DNA from: Baffinella frigidus
Taxonomy: Eukaryota > Cryptophyceae > Cryptomonadales > Baffinellaceae
Direction of reading: 5' to 3'
Assembly: GCA_026770585.1 (NCBI GenBank)
Contig: MU648008.1
Location: 1 to 13,976, forward strand
DNA length: 13,976 nt
The notes under the pieces were generated by a model, which saw nothing but the letters and a program-made list of their open reading frames with translations, was not told the DNA's origin and did no database searches. Shown in pieces: positions 5,646-11,792 of the stretch (the first letter of the stretch is position 1; each line of letters opens with the position of its first letter). Made by a program: the position numbers and the translations under genes.

Positions 5646-7913
5646 TCAGTGCTTGTTGCCATCCATGCTGGCTGCGTTCGGGAAGTCGAGGAGGTCCATG
5701 CACCACATGTCGTCGACGGCAGAGACCGTGTCTGGCAGACGACTCTCGTTGCGGTCGGGGATCCGCGTCCGCGTCTCCATGCACGTGTGGCACATGCCTT
5801 TGAGTCGGGAGAACAGAGGATTGTGGTCCATGAGGCCCACCGTGCGCGCCGCGATCCGGCGGAGCACGTCTCCTGGAGCGTGGTCGAAGATGTAGTGCAG
5901 GTAATCGTCCGTGGGGAGTTTCCCGAGCATCACAGCGTGTACGGCTTTATCGTGGAACAGTGCGGCGTCCTTGGTCCGCTCCATGATGTTGGTCGTTGGC
6001 AGGAAGGGGAGGCTTTCGATCCACTTCACTCGTGCTGAGTGGGATTCGTCACGGATCCGAAAGGTTATCTTGCTCTCCTCAATTTGGTCCATGTCCACAC
6101 TGAAGGAGGCGCCGGCTGCAAGGAGGTCCCGGGTGGACAGGGCGTTGAGGCGCGCTCCTTCGCAGTAGTATATTCCCGGGATTTGGATTGTGTGTCCTAA
6201 TCCTTTGTCCGTCCACACCTTGATTGTCAGCAGGCCGCGGTGGGTGGCGAATTGCGAGGTGCCGTTGGCGGCTCCAGCCCAGGCGACGGGGCTGGCGAGC
6301 TCTTCCATTTCCGTCAGGTGGTCCATGGAGCAGACCAGGGAAATTTGCGTTCCGGTGTCGATCAGGTACAGCATCCGAAGGGCTTTGTTGGAGAGAAAAG
6401 TGGTGCTAGCCACCATGCGTCGGTAGCTGACTTGCATAGCTTCGGTGTTGTCGGGGCCTGACGTAGGAGGCGGTTGGTTCTCCTCGCCGTGCGCGGAGCC
6501 CTCCTGTTCGGGAGGGACTTGCCACTTGTGGGCGTGCGGGCGCTCTTTGGATCTTTCTTCAGGACCCGAGGCCGCTTGCTTCGAGTGGCGAGATCGACCT
6601 TGCTTCCCTTTCGGACCGGACTTGCCCGTGTCCGGAGAGCCGGTGGCAGTGCCCTTCGGGCCTGACTTGCCCGTGTCCTGGGTGCTGGCGTCCGCAGGGT
6701 CGACTGTCGCGCCCGTGGCACCCGTGTCTGGGGTGTCGGCGGCGACGGAGTCGGCGGTCGTGGTGGATTCCTGCGCTCGCCTCTCAGCTCGGGTGCCAGC
6801 GCGCGAGGAGGTTGCAGCGGCTGCTGAGGGAATGACTTCGTTGTGCGCTGACGCCGTGCTGGCGTTGAGCAGGGTGAGGGCGAGCAGGAACAGGGCCAAG
6901 TACGCTCTGCGATTGAGGCGGTGGCCGCGGCATTTCTCGGTGGAGAATCCTTGGTGAACGCGTAGGCACATGTGGTGAGCCAGTGCTTGACGGAACTGAA
7001 AGGCCACCAACAGGAGCGTAGCGAGGCCGAGGGCGTCCATTGCCGTGGCTGCCCCACAGTCCTTGATGATGGTGAGTACCGCCGCGGCCGTGTCCGGAGT
7101 CATGAGTGTCGTGGTGGTGACGGCGGTTCTCAGGGTGCTGGCGAAGGCTATCACGCCGAAGATTGCGAGCCACCTGAAGCCTTCTTGTAGTTTTCGCAGC
7201 GAGGATCGAAGCGCGTGTCGAGGAGGTTTGTTGCCCTCACTGGTAGGTGCAGCCAAGGTTGCTATGATTGTGGTTGCCACCATCATGCCGAGAGGTGGGT
7301 TGTTGTACCACAGCCATCCTGTGGCGAGGAGGACGAGACCTACCGCTGTCATGCACCAGGTCAGCAGGCCGTGGTGCATGAGGCGGTAGGTGGCGCGGAT
7401 CTTCATCGCGTAGGGTGGGCCGAAGGGAGATTGCAGAAGCATGCAGCCCAGTATTGTCGCGATCAGGATTACCAGCTGGTCGGAGCTGGTGTCGGCGCGC
7501 ACGGGACGGGGTGTGAGTCGGAAGACTTTTCGCTCCGGTGCGGGCACGTCCGGATATCTGGGTCGTGCTACTGGGGTCTTGCGGTGGCAGAGCCAGGCCG
7601 TCAGCGCTGGCAGCGCGTACGTGTATCCTGCTGTGGCGATGCGCGCGGCCAGTGTGATGGTAGCGCCGGTTCCCGCCAGGGCTCCGAGGCGGAGGTTGCC
7701 CTCGCTGATGCCAAACTGGGTCGTTGCGGTTGCCGAGGCGATGGCCGTGGTCATGTTCGTGGAGATGATCAGGGCCGGCAGCATGCTGCAGAGAGGTGCG
7801 GCGCGAAAGGTGCCGATGCTGCGCCGGTTGTTGGGTCCTGAGGTGCGCTGCCCACTGTTGTTGCTGCGCGGCTGGTCGTTCCGAGGGGGTTGAGGCCAGG
7901 GAGACTTGCCCAC
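5646..7913 (-). CDS. Membrane domain + aspartic protease + integrase zinc domain (Pol segment)
   Basis: 755 residues from the first Met; the frame is open further upstream (beyond 8100). Residues 1-35 are polar (Asn/Arg/Pro/Gly). Residues 37-355 hold about eight hydrophobic segments: near 40-58, 75-90, 92-109, 146-162, 182-202, 206-222, 247-262 and 286-308, plus AYLALFLLALTLL at 337-349. A polar, Ser/Thr/Gly-rich linker (355-490) follows with two DTGKSGPKG copies. The protease active site LIDTGTQISLV is at 517-527 with Asp 519. The GAG-pre-integrase/zinc domain has H673-x4-H678-x29-C708-x2-C711, a perfect HHCC. The integrase core begins with DDMWCMDLLDF (catalytic Asp 740) and is cut by TGA after residue 755, before the second core Asp. 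Such a multi-pass domain is not a normal part of copia Pol, and I do not recognise its family. Confidence 0.85.
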   Translation of the reverse strand: MGKSPWPQPPRNDQPRSNNSGQRTSGPNNRRSIGTFRAAPLCSMLPALIISTNMTTAIASATATTQFGISEGNLRLGALAGTGATITLAARIATAGYTYALPALTAWLCHRKTPVARPRYPDVPAPERKVFRLTPRPVRADTSSDQLVILIATILGCMLLQSPFGPPYAMKIRATYRLMHHGLLTWCMTAVGLVLLATGWLWYNNPPLGMMVATTIIATLAAPTSEGNKPPRHALRSSLRKLQEGFRWLAIFGVIAFASTLRTAVTTTTLMTPDTAAAVLTIIKDCGAATAMDALGLATLLLVAFQFRQALAHHMCLRVHQGFSTEKCRGHRLNRRAYLALFLLALTLLNASTASAHNEVIPSAAAATSSRAGTRAERRAQESTTTADSVAADTPDTGATGATVDPADASTQDTGKSGPKGTATGSPDTGKSGPKGKQGRSRHSKQAASGPEERSKERPHAHKWQVPPEQEGSAHGEENQPPPTSGPDNTEAMQVSYRRMVASTTFLSNKALRMLYLIDTGTQISLVCSMDHLTEMEELASPVAWAGAANGTSQFATHRGLLTIKVWTDKGLGHTIQIPGIYYCEGARLNALSTRDLLAAGASFSVDMDQIEESKITFRIRDESHSARVKWIESLPFLPTTNIMERTKDAALFHDKAVHAVMLGKLPTDDYLHYIFDHAPGDVLRRIAARTVGLMDHNPLFSRLKGMCHTCMETRTRIPDRNESRLPDTVSAVDDMWCMDLLDFPNAASMDGNKH

Positions 7914-10161
7914 GTTGGAGTCGCCGAGGTCGTCGCGCCCGGTGCTCCGTCCTCGAGAGTCGGCTGCGGTCGCGACTGCGGGAGCGGGGGCGGTTGCACG
8001 TGCACTGGTGGCGCGGCTTCTGGCACGTCCGGCATGGGGTCGGGGATTGCCGACCCCGGTCCGCTTCGCTGCAGACTTGCCGGTGCTGACCCCACGACAT
8101 GCCGGGCCCCCAGAGGACTGGTTGGTGGCAGAAGTGGCATGTCTTGGGGTCCCATTGCTCCATGAGAGGGCCGCTCGACGCGGCCGGGGCGCCCTGCCGC
8201 ATGGGAGGGCCGTTCGTCGCGGCCGGGGTGCCCTGCCGCATGGGGGATTTGTTGTTGTTGTCCGTGATGGCGGCAGCCGTGATGCTGACGCGGGAGGGCG
8301 ACCCGAGGTAGTCGGTTCCCGCCATCTGCAGGTCGATGATCCTTGTTTCGCGGATCAGCTTCTTCACGGAGTTGGTCCACATGATCATCGTGTACGGTTT
8401 GAACTTGTCCAGGTACTTGCTCTCCGTCAGGATCGGGTACAGGAGCTTCTGAAACTCCAAGAGGAGAATTTTGTTGTAGAAGCCCTGTTCCGGGTCGATT
8501 CGAAGGGTGATCAGGAGGGAGCGTCGCATGACCCACGCCGGAAGGTGGGCGACGAGCTGTTGGAGGTCGGCGGGGGCGCGAGCTAGCTGGGCCAACAGTT
8601 CCCCGAGTCGATCGAGCATTTTGACGGTCAGAACGTTGTTCGTCATTTCGAGCGTTGCCTCGAATTCGTCCTGCAGGCCGAGGACGGTGATGAGGGAGTT
8701 CTTGTCTTCCAGCTTCCAGACGCTGACCAGTTGCAGAAGGTGTTTGTTCGGCAGTTCGTCGATGGTGTGGCCACTGGCGGTGTCCGTGAGGGCGCTGGTG
8801 GCCGCGACGAAGGAGGTCTGCTGCAGGTGTATCACTCCAATCCAGTGGATGAGGAGTGCGAGCTTGCGGTCGAGTTCTTGGGAGAACTCGTACCAGTGCT
8901 GCACTCGCGCCCGAAGGGATTCTACGCACACGTGGCCCAGGGAGGGGAGCATTGCCATGGCCAGCGAGTAGAACGGGGTGGAGGTGTCGGACAGGAACAG
9001 AGTAGCCATTTCGGTTCCTATGGCGGTCTTGTACTCCAGGCTCGCGTGGCCGTTGGAATCGAAGCTCCCCTCGATGACGTTCTCGAAGCATTCGGTGTTG
9101 CGGTTCCAGTGTGTGTAGTTGCGCAGGAACGGGATGATGTCGACTCCTCCGAACCACGATTCCGACTTGGCTTTGATCTCGTCGATGATCCCCGCGAGCG
9201 TGAGCCCCGTTGAGAACGGGTTTTTGTGCGGAAAGTCGATAGGAGAGCGAGGGAGGCCCTTGTGGCGGTCGAACCAGCAAGAGCAGTCGATGGTTCCCAG
9301 GACGATGGTCGACGTGGGGGAGGGAGATGCCTGTCCTAGTATCCCGGGGTAGGCGGCTGCCGGGCCCGGGAACTGGGAGAGGGGAGGTTGCCCCGCCGTG
9401 CCTTGCACCGTGCCATAGAACGACAGGCCCGGTGGGGGAGCGGGGTTGACGGTGCTGCGCCAGTGGTCTGGAAGTGGGGGTGCCGGCCCCGCTGATGACA
9501 GCGCCTCGAGCGAGTCTGCGAATGCTTTGCGTACGTCCCCGAAGTACCCGGCGTCGAACGTTTGCACGTGAAGGAGCCCGTTGCCTGTGCGCAGGAGGCT
9601 GCGTGCGGTGTAGGGCTTCTGCTTCTCGACAGGGTGCTTCACGGGGCGTCGCGTGATGTTCTGGGCTGGCTGGTGCTCGCAGGGGGTCGCAAAGAACGGG
9701 CGGAACTGGAAGTTCGGGGCTCCGGGGTGAGCCCATCCGTGCGCCGAGCAGATGATGCCGCACACTGTGTACACGCTGGACGTCAGCTCCTGTAGTTGTC
9801 GGCACTGCTGGTCGTCGAGGGTGTCCCGGGAGATGGTGTTGGTGACCGATACGTCCAGGTCTGCGGAGTACGCTGACATGAATCCCGTCACCATCTCGTG
9901 AGTCCAGTGCGGCCAGACATAGTGCCCGTCGATGATCTCTTCTTCTGCGGCGACCGTGTAGGCCCGCAGAGTGGCGGCGATCGCCAGCAGGTGGTGGCGG
10001 CAGCGGTCACGGAGGTTCCAGTGGCTCTGGAACTGCGAGGAGATCGGGTGAAGAGCTGTTTCGTTGGAGCTGCCGTTAGAGATGGCCTGGCGCAGACTCG
10101 CGATGAATTGCCAATGGAGAACGCAGCGTTGGGGCGGCCCGTCATCTGTGCCCGGGTGGCG
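7237..10161 (-). CDS. Gag main body with two zinc-binding motifs (Gag segment)
   Basis: The frame opens just after a TAG at 10162-10164 and runs to a stop at 7237. The first Met is at 9894 (885 residues from there), but clearly coding sequence (for example WNLRDRCRHHLLAIAATLRAY) precedes it back to about 10142. Residues 230-520 are helical and probably hold the capsid-type domain. Two 13-residue repeats built on PMRQG[TA]PAA lie at 551-577. Then come C586-x2-C589-x14-H604-x3-C608 and C621-x2-C624-x4-H629-x3-C633, the second close to the retroviral knuckle CX2CX4HX4C, followed by a basic RPRSRSRDRSR tail. Beyond about residue 650 (below 7950) the frame is only a His/Arg/Pro-rich shadow of the membrane domain encoded in the next frame. 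Gag packages element RNA into particles. Confidence 0.85.
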   Translation of the reverse strand, partial: RHPGTDDGPPQRCVLHWQFIASLRQAISNGSSNETALHPISSQFQSHWNLRDRCRHHLLAIAATLRAYTVAAEEEIIDGHYVWPHWTHEMVTGFMSAYSADLDVSVTNTISRDTLDDQQCRQLQELTSSVYTVCGIICSAHGWAHPGAPNFQFRPFFATPCEHQPAQNITRRPVKHPVEKQKPYTARSLLRTGNGLLHVQTFDAGYFGDVRKAFADSLEALSSAGPAPPLPDHWRSTVNPAPPPGLSFYGTVQGTAGQPPLSQFPGPAAAYPGILGQASPSPTSTIVLGTIDCSCWFDRHKGLPRSPIDFPHKNPFSTGLTLAGIIDEIKAKSESWFGGVDIIPFLRNYTHWNRNTECFENVIEGSFDSNGHASLEYKTAIGTEMATLFLSDTSTPFYSLAMAMLPSLGHVCVESLRARVQHWYEFSQELDRKLALLIHWIGVIHLQQTSFVAATSALTDTASGHTIDELPNKHLLQLVSVWKLEDKNSLITVLGLQDEFEATLEMTNNVLTVKMLDRLGELLAQLARAPADLQQLVAHLPAWVMRRSLLITLRIDPEQGFYNKILLLEFQKLLYPILTESKYLDKFKPYTMIMWTNSVKKLIRETRIIDLQMAGTDYLGSPSRVSITAAAITDNNNKSPMRQGTPAATNGPPMRQGAPAASSGPLMEQWDPKTCHFCHQPVLWGPGMSWGQHRQVCSEADRGRQSPTPCRTCQKPRHQCTCNRPRSRSRDRSRLSRTEHRARRPRRLQRGQVSLASTPSERPAAQQQQWAAHLRTQQPAQHRHLSRRTSLQHAAGPDHLHEHDHGHRLGNRNDPVWHQRGQPPPRSPGGNRRYHHTGRAHRHSRIHVRAASADGLALPPQDPSSTTQISGRARTGAKSLPTHTPSRARRHQLRPAGNPDRDNTGLHASAISLRPTLRDEDPRHLPPHAPRPADLVHDSGRSRPPRHRMAVVQQPTSRHDGGNHNHSNLGCTYQ

Positions 10162-10582
10162 CTAACGTCTCGGAGGCGGGCAGCACTTGCTTGCGCAACC
10201 ACCCGTTGAAGGTGGGGAACGCGAGTTCGAGGAACTGCTCGAGGTTGCCGGTGTTTCCGTTGTTCCACGCGATGTGCTGCTGCAGGGTTTGGAAGGCATC
10301 CCGTGTCTGCTGCCTTCGGAGAATCGCTTCGGCGGGGGTGTCCGTAGGGTACATGCACGCGTTGATGTGCTCGCGGTTCGAGTCCCAGAGAGTGAGGCAC
10401 ATGCGCAGTAGGCAGTTCGGGTCCCAGGTGTCCATTGCGGAGGTCGTCTGCTCGGGCAGCGAGTACGCGTTGTCCTCGTGCATGCGGAGTGCGGCACGTT
10501 CACGCTGCAAGAGGGATTCCAGTTGCTCAAAGGACGGCCGGAAGCTGTTCGGTGCCATGAGTGGCTGAACCGGAGCGTGCTG
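10142..10582 (-). CDS. Gag segment after the TAG stop
   Basis: This continues the same frame as the upstream Gag segment, beginning directly after the TAG at 10583-10585. The first Met is at 10558 (138 residues to a TGA at 10142). It reads as an ordinary mixed, helix-forming protein (FEQLESLLQRERAALRMH, then DTWDPNCLLRMCLTLWD, then FPTFNGWLRKQVLP). Its end overlaps by 20 nt the beginning of the next Gag frame (open from 10161), and the sense of the protein passes from one to the other within 10142-10161, equivalent to one extra base. No catalytic or binding motif is recognised. A separate start at 10558 is possible but not needed to explain the frame. Confidence 0.75.
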   Translation of the reverse strand, partial: QHAPVQPLMAPNSFRPSFEQLESLLQRERAALRMHEDNAYSLPEQTTSAMDTWDPNCLLRMCLTLWDSNREHINACMYPTDTPAEAILRRQQTRDAFQTLQQHIAWNNGNTGNLEQFLELAFPTFNGWLRKQVLPASETLAPPGHR

Positions 10583-11152
10583 CTAGCCTGGGGGGACGCC
10601 GGCCGGCGGGGGCGGAGGAGGCGGCGGTGCGCCGGCTGCTGCATGTCCTCCTTGGGCTGCGTGGGATGCACTCCTCGGCTGGCGCACGGGGGAGACGGCT
10701 GGCGTTCCTCCGGTGCGAGAGGGGCCGGGTTGCGGCCCAAGGTTGCCGGGTAGGTGGTACAAGGCGGCGGTGATCTGATCGATGGGGAGCTGGTTGATGC
10801 GGTTCCAGTCGATGTGCGCGTTGGCCCGAAGTTGCGCTACCTCGAGTTTGTGGTGCGCTGGGAACCGCGGAGCGTGCGGGCTGTTGGAGTACGGCAGCAT
10901 TGGCCCCTCAGGTCCGTGGCTGGATGCCCACGTTGGCGCGTTGCTAGCGCTTCCTCCGTTGGAGGGTTGCCATCCTCCGTAGGGTGACTTCCCCCCGCGC
11001 CGGAAGGGAGATTCCTGCATTTGCGTGTCCTCGGTGCCCGTGGGACTGTCGGCGACGCTCTTGGACGCGCGGCGCATGGCGCGGGCGCTCACTCGGCGGA
11101 GGTCCGTGCTCGAGTTGGAGGGGTGGAAGACGCGCGGCTGCTGGCCGCTCAT
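10583..11152 (-). CDS. Gag N-terminal segment, proline/serine-rich
   Basis: 189 residues. The ATG at 11152 overlaps the TGA of the upstream 112-residue ORF as ATGA and has G at -3, an adequate eukaryotic start context. The first ~80 residues are Ser/Arg/Gly-rich and look disordered. A more structured stretch, HKLEVAQLRANAHIDWNRI, sits at about 101-119, followed by a low-complexity tail with an eight-proline run near the end. The frame ends at a TAG (10583-10585) but continues as convincing coding sequence beyond it, so the stop looks like a disabling or leaky change rather than a true C-terminus. TAG is one C-to-T change from CAG (Gln), which would fit the context. It may also be joined to the 112-residue ORF through a C8 tract. 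Confidence 0.75.
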   Translation of the reverse strand: MSGQQPRVFHPSNSSTDLRRVSARAMRRASKSVADSPTGTEDTQMQESPFRRGGKSPYGGWQPSNGGSASNAPTWASSHGPEGPMLPYSNSPHAPRFPAHHKLEVAQLRANAHIDWNRINQLPIDQITAALYHLPGNLGPQPGPSRTGGTPAVSPVRQPRSASHAAQGGHAAAGAPPPPPPPPAGVPPG

Positions 11153-11487
11153 GGCGGTATCGGGGGGGGTCGTCGGTTTTCGTTGGCTGGTTTGTGTGAC
11201 GCTGGAGAGACGGTCGTCGGATCGACGGAGGGGGATCGACGGTGGGTGTTGGCTGGTTTGTGTGGTGCTGGAGAGGCGGTCGACGGTTCAGCGGTTGAGC
11301 ATCGTCGACGCGGGTGGTGTGAAAACCACCGATTCCCTGTGGGTGGGGGGAAAAGGGGTTCGCGGGAGGGAATGCTCGGGTGAGCCCTTGCCTGGGCGAT
11401 GGCTGGATGCGGGGGTTGTCGATATAGTTCTCGAGCCGCTCCTTGAAGAGTTCTTGTGGTACTTGGCGCCTGTTTCATGTTGCCCAT
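11149..11487 (-). CDS. Leader ORF or N-terminal extension of Gag, Pro-rich
   Basis: 112 residues. Its ATG has the full Kozak context CACCATGG (A at -3, G at +4), better than the downstream Gag ATG. It starts MGNMKQAPS; the Gly-2 hints at N-myristoylation, but residue 6 is Gln, not Ser/Thr, so that is weak. The second half is Pro/Ser/His/Arg-rich and has two copies of a 22-residue unit containing SPA[PS]HKPAN. It ends in a proline run encoded by eight consecutive C (8 G on plus, 11162-11169), and its TGA overlaps the next ATG. It could act as an upstream ORF with termination-reinitiation, or be the true Gag N-terminus separated by a one-base change in the C8 tract. No known domain is recognised. 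Confidence 0.55.
   Translation of the reverse strand: MGNMKQAPSTTRTLQGAARELYRQPPHPAIAQARAHPSIPSREPLFPPPTGNRWFSHHPRRRCSTAEPSTASPAPHKPANTHRRSPSVDPTTVSPASHKPANENRRPPPIPP
11182..11313 (-). repeat. 66-bp direct repeat inside the leader ORF
   Basis: GTTGGCTGGTTTGTGTG begins at 11182 and again at 11248, and similarity continues through CTGGAGAGRCGGTCG. The 66-bp step preserves the frame (22 codons). The protein unit SPAxHKPANxxRR is kept while flanking residues vary. Confidence 0.7.
11313..11330. other. Small perfect stem-loop
   Basis: GGTGGT (11313-11318) and ACCACC (11325-11330) are exact inverted repeats around a 6-nt loop, inside the leader ORF. It could be an RNA hairpin in the element transcript; there is no further support. 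Confidence 0.3.
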
Positions 11488-11570
11488 GGTGTAAGGCGGG
11501 GTATGATGCAGAGTTGGTGCGTGATTCCTAGTGGAGCGGCTGTGGGTTAGTGTTTGGCCCAGGTGTTGCG

Positions 11571-11614
11571 CGTATGGCCCTATTGCCCAGTTAGATCCCG
11601 TATGGTCCCTTATT
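11571..11614. repeat. Short direct repeat CGTATGG(T)CCC(T)TATT
   Basis: CGTATGGCCCTATT at 11571-11584 recurs with two inserted bases at 11599-11614. The second copy forms much of the loop of the first stem-loop in the array at 11587-11792. Confidence 0.45.
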
Positions 11615-11792
11615 CCGTCGGGAGCTAGCGTAACTGGCCGCGACTAGTACAGGGGTCGTCCCTTTCGGTACTGTCGGCGAGCATCGGGGACTTCCCTTTC
11701 GATGCTCGGGTCAACGGGGAACGTTCCCTTTCGTTGGCCGGTCCGTTGCTAACCTTTCCTCGGGGCACGCGGACTTCCACGCATCCTCCGAG
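11587..11792. repeat. Array of tandem stem-loops with conserved loop and varying stems
   Basis: Five consecutive inverted repeats. HP1: CCAGTTA 11587-11593 with TAACTGG 11631-11637, plus inner TCCCG/CGGGA. HP2: TAGTAC 11645-11650 with GTACTG 11668-11673. HP3: CGAGCATC 11678-11685 with GATGCTCG 11701-11708, a perfect 8-bp stem. HP4: GGTCAACG 11709-11716 with CGTTGGCC 11732-11739, 8 bp with one G-T. HP5: CTCGGGG 11759-11765 with CTCCGAG 11786-11792. HP2-HP4 share the loop GGGG-NNN(N)-TCCCTTT(C) although their stems are unrelated, so pairing rather than stem sequence is kept. Inside the loop GGG can pair with CCC, leaving a tetraloop and a 3' TTTC bulge. In the element's sense the array is about 100-305 nt upstream of the leader-ORF ATG, where packaging, dimerisation or translation-control structures would lie. 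Confidence 0.7.

Larger units (their letters stand above)
1520..11487 (-). mobile_element. Giant Ty1/copia-type LTR retrotransposon relic
   Basis: The minus strand encodes, in order, Gag with zinc-binding motifs, an aspartic protease (IDTG), an HHCC/DDE integrase, a reverse transcriptase with YVDD and an RNase H. Integrase before RT is diagnostic of Ty1/copia (Pseudoviridae-like) rather than Ty3/gypsy. Coding spans about 10 kb, against about 4-5 kb for ordinary copia elements. The surplus is a very long Gag, a membrane domain ahead of the protease and a long IN-RT linker. The copy is disabled by an in-frame TAG (10583-10585), an in-frame TGA (5646-5648) and frame changes near 10142-10161, 3800 and 1900. 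A further frame change between 7900 and 8100 may be programmed. True boundaries are unknown because no LTR pair or target-site duplication was found; the limits given are those of coding sequence. Confidence 0.93.

Noticed and set aside
1849-9795. Many plus-strand open frames opposite the element (for example 1849-2292, 5025-5600, 7215-7841, 7906-8586, 8731-9213)
   Set aside because: They lie antisense to well-supported Gag-Pol coding sequence and have biased Gly/Arg/Val/Cys compositions expected from complementary GC-rich codons. No motif was recognised.
7769-9805. 678-residue minus-strand frame overlapping Gag
   Set aside because: It is the shifted shadow of the Gag body: Pro/Arg/His-rich with no motifs, while the alternative frame carries the zinc-binding residues.
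11480-11500. GCCCATGG near the leader ORF as a tRNA-iMet anticodon-loop primer binding site, or CCA|TG as an LTR-PBS junction
   Set aside because: Only about six bases match the initiator tRNA anticodon region, and the same bases form the Kozak start. No LTR copy supports a junction here.
11587-11792. Stem-loop array as a CRISPR array
   Set aside because: The variable parts form the stems and the constant parts are loops, units abut with almost no spacers, and the genome context is eukaryotic.
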